Shown: positions 20,735 through 32,515 of the stretch, piece after piece | Position numbering within the stretch: the stretch's first letter is position 1 | How the letters are laid out: each line of letters begins with the position of its first letter | Assembly (NCBI GenBank): GCA_019279435.1 | Contig: JAAALK010000287.1 | Location: 29,264,162-29,328,161 of the forward strand | Reading direction: 5' to 3' | DNA length: 64,000 nucleotides | Origin: Zizania palustris | Lineage: Eukaryota; Streptophyta; Magnoliopsida; Poales; Poaceae | Position numbers and translations under genes: made by a program | Notes under the pieces: generated by a model | Databases searched by the model: none | The model's input: only the letters and a program-made list of their open reading frames with translations | Told to the model about the DNA's origin: nothing

Positions 20735-22848
20735 CTAGAAAAACCTTGATAGGACAATCTGATCATACAACACCCCTAGGCCAAAAAATGCACCAAAGGA
20801 GATCATAAAGGCTAATGGTGATACAGCCTTGTCATTGGTTTGTTTTGTGGAGACAATTGGTGTTTCTGCTGAACCACAATTGCGTGCAAGCATAGGACCA
20901 CACAATCTTAGGTTCCCATCAAAGCTAGCACTCGGGAATGTGCTAATCTGGCCTCCATCTGGAACTGGCCCTTCAAGGTCATTGTAAGAAATGTTGAATT
21001 GTGAAATGAACTTTAGATTGTTTAGTGAAGCTGGGATTGTACCAGTTAGATTGTTGCTTGATAGATCCAGTAATAGAAGATCTGTGAGGTTGCAGATCGA
21101 CTGGGGGATATCTCCAGATAATTTGTTAAAGCTCAAATTGAGAGAAAGAAGTGCTTTCAACTGACCAATCTCTGGAGGGATTAAGCCAGTTAATTCATTG
21201 TTTCCTAGATTCAGCACTTTAGGAAAAGCACTGACCATGCGGTATTGAAATGAAAGATATCTATATATGGATAGTTCGAATGCTCTATGGTCCCATTGGG
21301 CTGCAGCCCTCTCTGACCTTAGCATTGGCATCTGTACTAAGGCTGTCGGAATCTCCCCCATCAGACTGTTATTTGATATGTCTAGATAGAAGAGGAAGTG
21401 TAGACTGCTGATCCAATCAGGTATTGGTCCAGTAGTTGATTGCTTTGTAAAAACAACATCTCCAAACTCGAGAGTTTTGGTAACCATCGAGGTATTTTTC
21501 CAGACAACCAGCATCCACTTAGGGAAAGAACCTGAAGATTCTCAAAACCATTGATGCTATCATCATCCGGCATTCTCTCATTCAAGAAATTGTGGCCCAT
21601 AAGAAGGGTGGTGAGGTTGTTGGAGCTCCTTAATATCTGAAGTGCATTAGCTATATTTGTAAAACTGTTGTCAGTGAGTGACAGGAAGGAGAGGGACTTC
21701 ATATTGCCTAGTCCCTTTGATAACTCGCCGTGGAACTTATTGGAAGATAACCGCAGAGCAGTTAGGCTGCTGCATGAGTATATGCTTTCTGGAATTTTTC
21801 CACTGAAGTTGTTCAGCATAAGATCTAAAGTCTTTAAACGGGGTAGGTTGGAGAAATTGACATTGGTGAGATCTCCACTAAAATTGTTGCTCTTGAGGAC
21901 GACTGTTATCAGACTTGTGCAGTTGGCCAATGTTGATGGCACACTCCCATACATTTTATTGTTGTTCAAATGGAGTTCCTTCAATCTCTTGAGCTGACCT
22001 ATAGAATGTGGGATCTCACAGCTGAAGTTGTTGTCGCCAAGGTCAAGGGTAGCCAGCTTACTGAGTTTGACGACATTTTCACCTTCAAGTGTTCCTTGTA
22101 AATTGTTGTCTGCAAAAGAGAGGTGCTCCAATGAGGTAGCATTGAAGAGTTCATCTGGGAGAGTCCCACTAAGGTTGTTGTGACCAGCCTTGAGCACTCT
22201 GAGCATGGAGCAGCTTCCAAGTCCAGTGGGAATGCTCCCACTAAATTGATTGTGACTGAGTTCAAGCACAGCAAAGGTTGGCGAGTTGGTGCAGAAATTA
22301 CTTGGTATATGCCCAGTAAAGCTGTTATTGCTAGCATTGAGTGCGACCAGATTTTTCATAACTCCCCATATGGACAATGGAAACTGTCCTGTAAACAAAT
22401 TACTTGAGATGTTCAGTACCTGCAGTGGCCTGGCAGGGGTTGAAGATGGCAGCTCATTCAGATCTCCATTCAGACGGTTGAAGCTGATGTCAATGACGAT
22501 GATACTGCTGGAAGACATCAATTCCTGTGGCAGGGCACCAGATAGCAGGTTGTGAGACAGGTTGAGCCGCATTAATCCAGTGAGGCTTCCAAGAGAAGGT
22601 GAGATTTGCCCCTGGATGCTCCTAGAAGCTAGGGAAACATCAGTGACCGTCCTATCTCTGCTGCAGGTGATCCCTTCCCACTGGCAACAATCTGTGCCGT
22701 CCTGCCATGACATAGTGAGGCCACCATCCCTAGAAAGCTCCGAGAGGAACCTGAGGAGGGAGCTCCTCTCCTGCTCTGTACATGAACTGGTGGTAGAGGC
22801 GAAGTTGAGCAGCAGCACAAGGGCAACTCCTATGGAAGGTATGGGCAA
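20735..22848 (-). pseudogene. Kinase-less LRR receptor-like gene, frameshifted copy
   Basis: Near-duplicate of the intact 717-aa gene at 29142-31295. Relative to that copy it lacks one base at about 21432 (GTCCAGTAGTT versus GTCCAGTTAGTT), which splits the frame into an N-terminal part (21382-22848, 488 aa) and a C-terminal part (20735-21514, in a different frame). A second one-base loss near 22854 disrupts the usual N-terminus, so the first usable ATG is MPIPSIGV at 22848, still ahead of the signal peptide. The C-terminal part holds the island domain and last repeats and ends in the same short hydrophobic tail without kinase. A secreted LRR fragment of 488 aa could be made, but loss of function is more likely. 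Confidence 0.88.
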
Positions 22849-23348
22849 TTATTGCTTCGTCTCTTGTCTGAATGAAGTTGCTGCATGGTTTTCTGGTGAA
22901 ACTAGCATGGAAACCTGATGCTAAGTTTGTATCTTGAGTGCGGCAAAGCATCAGATGGTCTAATCAAGATAGAGCATGAGGAGGAAGAAAGGGGCCGCTC
23001 TTGCTTCCATTTTATTTTTGCATTCTAGTCGTAGTCATCAGAAAAAATACAGGTCAAGGATTAGATGCTATAGCCTATGGATACTCACTAGGATTTAGGA
23101 CCTTACAAAAACTGCCACAACCGCTTCCTTTTTTCTCACTATGACGATTCACTAGTGGTTGCCTTCTATAATCTATTGGAAAGTCAAAGTTCTTGGCCAT
23201 ACTGAGCATATGAGCTATTTCCCTCTTCAACCATTCTTTGTTCAATCCTGATGACATCAACACTGTTACATGATGCCTTAGTTTACTTGATTTGACATCG
23301 CTTCTCTTACCAGTTAGTCAGTTACCAGCTTCCCCATGACGAACATGT
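22849..23348. other. Upstream region of the frameshifted receptor copy
   Basis: Duplicate of 17261-17760 and 31296-31747; probable promoter on the minus strand. No other gene seen. Confidence 0.5.
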
Positions 23349-23633
23349 TTGCTTGGGATGCTTTCCCCTACTATGGGCAGAGTTTCTTACAAGGATTCAT
23401 CTCCTCTGATGATTGGTGAAGACGAAAATATTCATATTTGCGAAAGAAATACAACTGCTGAAGATCTGCAATATTCAATCGGCGAGATGGTTCATGGAAT
23501 GCATCATTCTGAGAAGCACATATACTTTGGAGCAATCATTGGCATCGCATTCATCGTCTGTACATATTTTGGAAAACAGCATAGCATACACTGGTGGGTG
23601 GGTGAGGGTGACCTGGTGATTTCTTCTTCTTGA
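23349..23633 (+). CDS. Hypothetical 94-aa protein, copy B (longest open copy)
   Basis: An open frame of 94 codons present in all three duplicated upstream modules, divergent from the receptor gene beside it. It has an acidic N-terminal half (IGEDENIHICERNTTAEDL) and one hydrophobic stretch (FGAIIGIAFIVCTYFG, about residues 60-75), then ends with WWVGEGDLVISSS. I do not recognise a family. Copy A has an early stop and copy C is interrupted by a MITE, so it may be a decaying gene fragment or a chance frame in a promoter. The spacing, roughly 500 bases upstream of each receptor start, is conserved. Confidence 0.3.
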   Translation: MLGMLSPTMGRVSYKDSSPLMIGEDENIHICERNTTAEDLQYSIGEMVHGMHHSEKHIYFGAIIGIAFIVCTYFGKQHSIHWWVGEGDLVISSS

Positions 23634-24344
23634 CCCAAGGGCCATTGCGTTTACTTTCTGTCATCACGCGTGCGCTTTGGCTTATGTGCTCAACATGGTT
23701 GCAGGCTTGCAGCTGCTTTCCAATCTCCCATCTCCACTGGTGTGTGATTATGGACTATTAACTATTTGGTTCTTTGTGGCTATTGTCTGAATGCTGGAAG
23801 TGCTTGAGGTAAACAGTGTAGCGTGCGAGGGATGACAGTGGCAGACTGTCAGCTGGTTGATCACTTGGGATACCACAGGGGACCCTGATGCCATTTAGAC
23901 ATGGTCTATGGAACGGGACTGGAGCCACACAGACCATAGTTTTAGTTGAACATGATCGTGATTTCTGTTTTCCAACTGCTACTTGCCTATGTGATCCTTT
24001 GAGAAAGTTCAGGTGAGATCATTTTGATGCTCTTTAGCAGGTGCAGTTGCACTTCGATTTCGTTCCAATTTCTTTAGGATGTCGTGCAACCACCCTGACC
24101 TTAGTTTAGTTGAACAATTGCTGCTTAGAATTGCTTCTCTCTGCAGACGAGATCCTCTGAAAAAATTCAGGCGAGATTGTTTTGGTGCTCTGCAGCAGGT
24201 GCAGCTGCAGTTTACAGTTTTGTCCAGCTGCTGCAGCATGATCTTCCATGGGTTAGTACAACTGGCAAAAAAATTGTTTTTAAGTATTAACTGTGGAGAA
24301 AAAAAAGATAGGCAGCAATTGGGCTGGCACCAAAGAAGCCTGCT
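23634..24344. other. Spacer shared with 32516-33060
   Basis: No gene seen. Closely similar to the corresponding part of the next unit, including the block around GGACTGGAGCCACAC (23920 and 32750). Confidence 0.5.
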
Positions 24345-24775
24345 TCTGAAAATACAGAGTTGCCATTGCTGGCATGAAGCATCCCTCTCGTTTCTCATCT
24401 TGTAGAGTATCTTACATGGTTGTTCTGACATAATTTCAGGTGCAGCATCAACTGGAGAAACAACAAGAAAGACCCGGATTGTCACAAACAGACCTGATCC
24501 ATGCTGAAGACGATTGCTGGTGAAGCTGAAGAAGGATTTCCAGGCTCATGGACGTGGTCTACTCGCCCGTTGATGGTAAGCACCCACATCTTTGCTGTAC
24601 GACTAGCAACCCCCTTGTTTCTTGTCTTGCTGCCTATCAAGATCAGTCTTTGAATCTGTGCTTGATTAAAATGATGTCGCCTCGCGTTTCACACATGGCT
24701 ACTTGCATGACAAAGATGTGGAGGAAACTCAGGGAAATGAATGGATGATTGGGGCTGTCGTTTTCGACGCTTACC
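24345..24775. repeat. Duplicated spacer module, copy 2
   Basis: Same module as 18360-18785. It is repeated again 1.5 kb further right, so a local tandem duplication lies inside this unit. Confidence 0.7.
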
Positions 24776-25844
24776 GGGTAATCTGTGGCTTGTTCTGCAG
24801 TCTTCAGATTCAGAATAATGCCTTGCTGTGCTGTTGGTGAGGATGTATTTTATTAAACTGTAGATTTAAAAATGTGAGATATGAAAAAGTTGTTATGAGC
24901 TTTAATTTCAGCCGTGAAAATAGTTGTGTTTCCGTAGAGCTGCGAAAACAAATTGGGCAATACAACTGAATTTGCTCTTGGCAGCGACTGACATTTGCAG
25001 GGCCAAAGTTGGGTCGCTACCTTACTAGCTACCCATAGTTTATTGGGTCGGAGTTGTGTCCAAATGGGCCCAGTCTTGTTAGTTCGCAGATAAAACACGC
25101 CCCCCATGAGAAGCAACCCAATTGTTTTTCATGTGTCGCCACATGGACTGTCGATCTATTTTGTCTCACACTGACAACATATTTACAAAGATCTAAATTG
25201 TACACTGCAAGTTATGTGAGAAATTATAAAAGGGATGTGAGCAAGTTGGCACCGGATCCATTAGACAGGTAATGGCTTTCAAATAAAACTGAGCCACATG
25301 GCCTTCTTAAAAAAGATCGAATTGTACTTCATATTATTATTTGGTTAGGCCTTAGGAATAGACTGATGTAGAAATTCCAATTAGTGCTCAGCAACTTGGT
25401 TGTATTGTTCTCATGCAGTCCTCTCCAATCGTTTTGCATCCCCAGAGTAAAGTGTATTGAAAGAATATTAATTTCTTGATTTACGAACCGAGGACAAGTA
25501 AGAACGTAGAAATAAAGTCTTTTGGGACAAAGTTGAAGGCTATAAATGATTTTTTGAGTAGATGGAATATTAACTAAAGGAAATATTTGCAAAACTTACA
25601 AATGTAATTTGCAGCATGACTCAGCAGTTGTGCTCATAAAATTTTGCTGGGACCTTGCATGCTAGTGGGGTCTGTATAGGTGGATGACTTGCACTTGCAC
25701 GCCTTGCGTCAGTCACAGACATTAATCACTACTAATAATGCTTGGTCTGCTGCATTATTAGTTGTCCACTAGCTTAACCATAGCTGGAAGTATGCCCAAG
25801 TTGACCTCACCTCAACTCATACAAGAGGAGAGTTTTTTTCTTAA
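24776..25844. other. Spacer shared with 34150-35630
   Basis: No gene seen. It aligns with the region right of 34140 in the next unit, which carries a large insertion at 34558-35209 that is absent here. Confidence 0.5.
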
Positions 25845-26240
25845 AATACAGAGTTGCCATTGCTTGCTCAGCATCACTCTCGTTTCTCATCTTGTAGAGT
25901 ATCTTACTCTTACATGATTTTTTCTGACATAATTTCAGGTGCAGCATCAACCGGAGAAACAACAAGGAAGACACGGATGGTCAAAGACAGACCTGATCCA
26001 TGCCGAAGAAGGATTTCCAGGTTCATGGACGCGGTCTACTCGTCCGCATCTTGGCAGTACGACTAGCAACCCCCTCGTTTCTTGTCTTGCTTCCTATCAA
26101 GATCAGTCTTTGAATCTGTGCTTGATTAAAACGATGTCGCCTCGCGTTTCACACATGGCCACTTGCAGGACAAAATTGTCCAGGAAACTCAGGGCGATGG
26201 ATGGATGATTGGGTCCGTCTTTTTCGACGCTTACGGGGTA
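25845..26240. repeat. Duplicated spacer module, copy 3
   Basis: Third full copy of the module at 18360-18785, closer to copy 1 than to copy 2 in several positions (for example the CGGAGAAACAACAAGGAAGACAC stretch). Confidence 0.7.
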
Positions 26241-27944
26241 ATCCGCGGCTTGTTCTGCAGTCTTCAGATTCAGAATAATGCTTGCTGCTGCTGTGAAGGA
26301 TGCGTTTCGTTTGGTTAAGCTTGATTAAGCTGTCGACTTTAAAATCTGACGGATATGGAAATGTTATGTTGCTATGTGAGATTTCATATAAAGCTCGGCA
26401 ACAGTGATTGCATATAATAAACTCATACAGACTTTCAAAATATCGGGCACTATAAAGTTATAAGTTATAAAATCTAATGACATGCAACTTTTATTTCTTA
26501 CTGGTAAAAAACGGACGTGGATGAAAAAAAATTGGTTTCATTCCTTACTCATCTTTCAAATAAGTTCATGCAAACCGTTGAATTGATCGGACAATTCAAC
26601 TTGTAAAGTTGTGAAATCTAGAAATATGTAACTTTAACTTTATACTGATAAAAATCCACTCTGTAGTTGAAAAAACTAGTTAAATTTGACACATATTTGA
26701 TGCACATTTCTAATCAATAAATTGGTAGGGTAAGCTGAATTGATAAAATACACCTAGAATATGTTGAGGAAATATCTTATGCAATCGTGCGATCTGGTGT
26801 ATTTAATCAAGATCCAACGGTTATATATGAAACCTATTTTTATTTTTATTTTTTTTCTTTCTCCGAATATGTTGATGGCATCGACCGACATTTACAGAGC
26901 CAAACTTGGGTCGCAAACTTGGCTGCAGCCTGCAGCCCAAATTTTATAGGGTTGTAGTTGTGTCCAAATTGGGCCAGTTGTTAGTTCGAAGAAGAAAAAC
27001 ACGGCTCACCATGATGGCAACCCAATTTTTTATTTTTTTTAAATAATATTTGTTTTATTCAAAATTCCAAACCTTGAAGGTAGATTTCAGAATTAGTAAT
27101 TGGTTTGCTGATATATGCTTTGTTTGGGACTGTTCCGCTCCACAAACGTCTAGCTAAACATGTTTAGATATCTGTTTTTGGATACACGAAAAATGCAAAT
27201 CCACGACTCTGTTCTATGTTTTTTGCAGAGTAGGTGCTCTGCGGATTCAGTTTTTAAAACAAAACGTAGAGTTTGGAGTAATTTACCCACCAATACTATT
27301 ATAAACTTACCGGTTCACGTTTTTAGTTGATATTTAATATTTTTTCATCTAGTACTAAGTTCACATATTTCATGTACTGGACATAAAAAAATATAATTAG
27401 AGATATATGAATAAACTCATGGGTAATAATAGTATATTCCGACTAAATTCTACATTCTTGAATCTGAATCCCTTCTACAAGTCAAAAAAGTGCAAGTATT
27501 ACATTGTGGAGCAACAACTTCACTATAGATCCAATTCTAAATAAAATTTGTGAAGTGAAGCAAATTTTAAGGGACTTGAGTAGTCTCAAACAGGCCCATA
27601 GGGCTATCCATCTAAATCGGTAGGTTCTGGTTTATATTCTTCTAGGCCGATCAAATCGATGGAACCTAATTTAGTTTGATCATCTAATGTGCCGATTTAG
27701 GTCGAATCAACTTATATCTATCAAACATCGACAGCCTGACATCTACTGATATATGCCGCTCGATAGTTCAATTAAAGACATAATATTATTATTATATATC
27801 CTTCATTTAAATAAAATCGAAAAATTACCCTCCTAACCCATATGTCATTGACATATGTGGACCCTACATGTTATTGAGTATAGCCATCTTAAGACGAGTC
27901 TTTTAAAAAATCCCCAAATTTGGATCGCTACGATTAGTAGCGAT
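26241..27944. other. AT-rich spacer, copy 2
   Basis: No gene seen. Partly equivalent to 18786-19539 but longer, with about 800 extra bases (27080-27900) that look like decayed transposon DNA. Confidence 0.4.
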
Positions 27945-28250
27945 CATCGAGATGGGCCCATGACTCCATAAGAGCATGATTTTTTAACGGGGGTCTGGTC
28001 CCTGCGCCATGGCCGCCGGTGCTCGTCGATTCCGGTCACTGAATCGAGCCTCCCTCGCTCTCGCCATTGCAGCATCTCCGCTCCAATGCCCAATCCGCCT
28101 CTCTTCCTGCTGCTTAAACATCGTCATTCTCCCAATCCACCCCGCCCACTACCGCAAGATGGGTCAAGTCGCTAACCCTAAAATGTGTTCGCATCGCAGA
28201 GGCGGCGCGCCGGCTGGTGGCCTGGTATGATTTAGTGATCTACTGTCCAG
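27945..28250 (+). other. GC-rich exon-like block, copy 2
   Basis: Duplicate of 19540-19855. The frame MAAGARRFRSLNRASLALAI... (28009-28230, 73 aa) is kept, and the CCAGAG/GTAACG donor-like site (28250) is conserved. An acceptor-like AG/GTAGATAATG lies near 28951. Confidence 0.35.
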
Positions 28251-29141
28251 AGGTAACGTCGAGCAGATCCAAGCTCCTGTTTCTTCACCAATTTTTCAGT
28301 GAAAATTTGCCCTTCTTCGCCACAAGTCCAGAATTATGGTCCTGTTTGCTCGTGAACTTGAATGCGTAATTTCATTTTGCACGTATTAATCATTATCTCA
28401 CTTGAACCAAACTATCCATTTTGTTAGTTGTTACTACATGCTGGAATGTTATGTATACATCGTCTTTTGCTTTGGTAATCCAACCAACCATTCAATTGTT
28501 GAATTGCTGCTAATCAAAGGGCTGATTTATGATGAGATAAAAGCTTGAATGATTTTGGCTAGCTGTGTTGTAAGCACAAAACCATATGCTGTAACATTTT
28601 CGTGAGAGGTCCACAATTATTGCTAATGTGAAATGTTGATATTATTTCAACACGCTCATGCAAGAAGTTATCGAAAGCCAAACTAGTAATAACTACCAAG
28701 AAGGCAGGAATTACAATCTTCAACGTGCTCATGCAAGAAGTTATCAAAAACCAAACTAGGTAAATACTGAAAATACAATTACAATGGGTTTTGACAAGAT
28801 TGTGTTATTGATACTGTTTTTGTGCTTCTGTTCAGATGCCTTGCATAATTACACATTATGTTAATTTTAAGTCTGCATCAAATTGACCACTCTTAAACCA
28901 CGAACACCTTGTAATTTCATGTCTCTTTATTTTTTGCACTGGAATAGCAGGTAGATAATGTTCAGTTGGAAGTTGGAGCTTTTGATTAATCACAATGAAG
29001 CTTTTCATCAGGCCATGGAAGGAGATAGTAACAGCTACCATGGTGTGGTGCCTCAGGTCTTGGTCGGGATGTCGGGTTGCCAAGCTTCACCACATATATA
29101 TTGGTTTGGCCAGACCAAAATTGATCAAAACTGAAGTAGAG
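28251..29141. other. Spacer 3' of the intact kinase-less receptor
   Basis: Similar to 19856-20734. It contains a local duplication (CACGCTCATGCAAGAAGTTATC at 28651 and 28727). No kinase-domain remnant is visible here, so the kinase exon sequence was replaced rather than decayed in place. Confidence 0.5.
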
Positions 29142-31295
29142 CTAGAAAAACCTTGATAGGACAATCTGATCATACAACACCCCTAGTCCAAAAAATGCAC
29201 CAAAGGGGATCATAAAGGCTAATGGTGATACATCCTTGTCATTGGTTTGTTTTGTGGAGACAATTGGTGTTTCTGCTGAACCACAATGGCGTGCAAGCAT
29301 AGGACCACACAATCTTGGGTTCCCATCAAAGCTAGTACTCAGGAATGTGCTAATCTGGCCTCCATCTGGAACTGTCCCTTCAAGGTCATTGTAAGAAATG
29401 TTGAATTGTGACATGAACTTTAGATTGTTTAGTGAAGATGGGATTGTACCAGTTAGTTTGTTGCTTGATAGATCCAGTAATAACAGATCTGTGAGGTTGC
29501 AGATCGACTGGGGAATATCTCCAGATAATTCGTTAAAGCTCAAATTGAGAGAAAGGAGTGCTTTCAACTGACCAATCTCTGGAGGGATCAAGCCAGTTAA
29601 TTCATTGTTGCCTAGATTCAGCACTTTAGGAAAAGCACTGACCATGCGGTATTGAAATGAAAGATATCTATATATGGGTAGATCGAATGCTCTATGGTCC
29701 CATTGGGCTGCAACCTTTTCTGACGTTAGCATTGGCATCTGTACTAAGGCTGTCGGAATCTCCCCCATCAGACTATTGTTTGATATGTCTAGATAGAAGA
29801 GGAAGTGTAGACTGCTGATCCAATCAGGTATTGGTCCAGTTAGTTGATTGCTTTGTAAAAACAACATCTCCAAACTCGAGAGTTTTGGTAACCATCGAGG
29901 TATTTTTCCAGACAACCAGCATCCACTTAGGGAAAGAACCTGAAGATTCTCAAAACCATTGATGCTATCATCATCCGGCATTCTCTCATTCAAGAAATTG
30001 TGGCCCATAAGAAGGGTGGTGAGGTTGTTGGAGCTCCTTAATATCTGAAGTGCATTAGCTATATTTGTAAAACTGTTGTCAGTGAGCGACAGGAAGGAGA
30101 GGGACTTCATATTGCCTAGTCCCTTTGATAACTGGCCGTGGAACTTATTGGAAGATAGCCGCAGAGCAGTTAGGCTGCTGCATGAGTAGATGCTTTCTGG
30201 GAATTTTCCACTGAAGTTGTTCCGCAAAAGATCTAAAGTCTTTAGATTGGGTAGGTTGGAGAAATTGACATTGGTGAGATCTCCACTAAAATTGTTGCTC
30301 TTGAGGTCGACAATTATTAGACTTGTGCAGTTGGCCAATGTTGATGGCACACTCCCATACATTTTATTGTTGTTCAAATGGAGTTCCTTCAATCTCTTGA
30401 GCTGACATATAGAATGTGGGATCTCACAGCTGAAGTTGTTGTCGCCAAGGTCAAGGGTAGCCAGCTTACTGAGTTTGACGACATTTTCACCTTCAAGTGT
30501 TCCTTGTAAATTGTTGTCTGCAAAAGAGAGGTGCTCCAATGCGGTAGCATTGAAGAGTTCATCTGGGAGAGTCCCACTAAGGTTGTTGTGACCAGCCATG
30601 AGCACTCTGAGCATGGAGCAGTTTCCAAGTCCAGTGGGAATGCTCCCACTGAATTGATTGTAACTGAGTTCAAGCACAGCGAAGGATGGCGAGTTGGTGC
30701 AGAAATTACTTGGTATATGCCCAGTAAAGCTGTTATTGCTAGCATTGAGTGCAACAAGATTTTTCATCACTCCCCATATGGAGGATGGAAACTGTCCTGT
30801 AAACAAATTACTTGAGATGTTCAGTACCTGCAGTGGCCTGGCAGGGGTTGAAGATGGCAACTCATGCAGATCTCCATTCAGACGGTTGAAGCTGACATCA
30901 ATGACAATGATACTGCTTGAAGACATCAATTCCTGTGGCAGGGCACCAGATAGCAGGTTGTGAGACAGGTTGAGGCGCAGTAATCCAGTGAGGCTACCAA
31001 GAGAAGGTGAGATTTGCCCCTGGATGCTCCTAGAAGTGAGGGAAACATCAGTGACCGTCCTATCTTGGCTGCAGGTGATCCCTTCCCACTGGCAACAATC
31101 TGTACTGTCCTGCCATGACGTGGCGAGGCCACCATCCCTAGAAAGCTCCGAGAGGAACCTGAGGAGGGAGCTCCTCTCCTGCTCCGTACATGAACTGGTG
31201 GTAGAGGCGAAGTTGAGCAGCAGCACAAGGGCAACTCCTATGGAAGGTATGGGCAATTTGTTGCTTTGTCTCTTGTCTGAATGAAGTTTCTGCAT
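29142..31295 (-). CDS. LRR receptor-like protein without kinase (PSY1R-like ectodomain)
   Basis: An intact 717-aa frame. It has a signal peptide (about 14-36), an LRRNT cap (CTEQERSSLL, DCCQWEGITC), about twenty leucine-rich repeats, the PSKR/PSY1R-type island domain (MLTSEKVAAQWDHRAFDLPI), a C-terminal cap, and then a short hydrophobic end (LAFMIPFGAFFGLGVL) followed directly by the stop. The ectodomain is nearly the same as that of receptor kinase 2, but the juxtamembrane and kinase parts are absent. It could act as a membrane-held co-receptor or decoy that binds the same peptide without signalling; this is inference. The truncation is shared with the copy at 20735, so it arose before that duplication. 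Confidence 0.9.
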   Translation of the reverse strand: MQKLHSDKRQSNKLPIPSIGVALVLLLNFASTTSSCTEQERSSLLRFLSELSRDGGLATSWQDSTDCCQWEGITCSQDRTVTDVSLTSRSIQGQISPSLGSLTGLLRLNLSHNLLSGALPQELMSSSSIIVIDVSFNRLNGDLHELPSSTPARPLQVLNISSNLFTGQFPSSIWGVMKNLVALNASNNSFTGHIPSNFCTNSPSFAVLELSYNQFSGSIPTGLGNCSMLRVLMAGHNNLSGTLPDELFNATALEHLSFADNNLQGTLEGENVVKLSKLATLDLGDNNFSCEIPHSICQLKRLKELHLNNNKMYGSVPSTLANCTSLIIVDLKSNNFSGDLTNVNFSNLPNLKTLDLLRNNFSGKFPESIYSCSSLTALRLSSNKFHGQLSKGLGNMKSLSFLSLTDNSFTNIANALQILRSSNNLTTLLMGHNFLNERMPDDDSINGFENLQVLSLSGCWLSGKIPRWLPKLSSLEMLFLQSNQLTGPIPDWISSLHFLFYLDISNNSLMGEIPTALVQMPMLTSEKVAAQWDHRAFDLPIYRYLSFQYRMVSAFPKVLNLGNNELTGLIPPEIGQLKALLSLNLSFNELSGDIPQSICNLTDLLLLDLSSNKLTGTIPSSLNNLKFMSQFNISYNDLEGTVPDGGQISTFLSTSFDGNPRLCGPMLARHCGSAETPIVSTKQTNDKDVSPLAFMIPFGAFFGLGVLYDQIVLSRFF

Positions 31296-31747
31296 GGTTT
31301 TCTGGTGAAACTAGCATGGAAACCTGATGCTAAGTTTGTATCTTGACTGGGGCAAAGCATCAGATGGTCTAATCAAGATAGAGAATGAGGAGGAAGAAAG
31401 GGGCTGCTCTTGCTTCCATTTTATTTTGGCATTCTAGTTGTAGTCATCAGAAAGAAATACAGGTCAAGGATTAGATGCTATAGCCTATGGATACTCACTA
31501 GGATTTAGGACCTTACGAAAACTGCCACAACTGCTTCCTTTTTCGCGCTACGATGATTCACTAGTGGCTGCCTGCTATAATCTATTGGAAAGAATGTTCT
31601 CGGCCATACTGAGCATACGAGCTATTTTCCTCTTCAACCGTTCTTGGTTCAATCCTCATGACATCGACAATGTTACATGATGCCTTAATATACTTGATTT
31701 GACATTGCTTCTCTTACCAGTTACCAGCTTCCCCATGACGAACATGT
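31296..31747. other. Upstream region of the kinase-less receptor
   Basis: Duplicate of the upstream regions at 17261 and 22849; probable minus-strand promoter. Confidence 0.5.
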
Positions 31748-32515
31748 TTGCTTGGGATGCTTGCCACTACTATGGACAGAGTTTCTTACAAGGATTTATC
31801 TCCTCTGGTGATTGGTGAAGACGAAAATATTCATATTTGCGAAAGAAATACCACTGCTGAAGATCTGCAAGATTCAATCGGCGAGATGGTTCATGGAATG
31901 TATCATTCTGAGAAGCGCGCATACTTTGGAGCGATCATTGGCACCAAGAGAAAATTGTAATTATAGGATACCAAACAATGTGCTTCGTAATTGTAGGACT
32001 CCCCATCGACTTTGCTAAAACGATCCTTAAATCGTTGGCATCTTGTTACACATGACATTTGATATTTTTAATTACTTTTCTCATAAATACATGTATTCCT
32101 TCACTCATTCAAATGATGTGTCTGGAGCTATTGGCCGCTCGCCTAGTCCGGCCGGCCGCCGCCGCCGCCACAAGGGGAAAAAGCAGTCCTTGATTTTACG
32201 AAACTTTCTTTTCATAGTGTCCAGAATAGCGTTTCCATCTCACATGTATCGCAAGCAAACTAAACAAAACGTGATTTTTATGGCGTTTCCATTTCACATG
32301 TATCGCAAGCAGACCAATGTTTCAAGGATTGTTTTAGCGAAGTCGATGTTTGGAATCATATAATTACAAAGCTTTGAATCATATAATTACAAAGCACATT
32401 GTTTGGTGTCCTATAATTACATTTTTCTCCGTTCATCATGTGTACATGGTTTGGAAAGCAGCATAGCGTACACTGGTGGGTGGGTGAGGGTGACCTGATG
32501 ATTTCTTCTTCTTGA
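31748..32515 (+). pseudogene. Conserved small ORF, copy C (split by a MITE)
   Basis: The first 65 or so codons match copy B. The frame is then interrupted at 31944 by an inserted element, and the remaining codons (ending WWVGEGDL) resume at 32432-32515. Confidence 0.6.
31944..32431. mobile_element. MITE with long terminal inverted repeats
   Basis: Absent from the equivalent place in copy B. The left end (GAGAAAATTGTAATTATAGG, ACCAAACAATGTGCTT) is the inverted complement of the right end, over about 50 bases or more. Internal sequence includes a short GC-rich block and a tandem duplication of the motif TTCACATGTATCGCAAGC. A clear target duplication was not found, and a few bases of the target appear lost. 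Confidence 0.75.
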
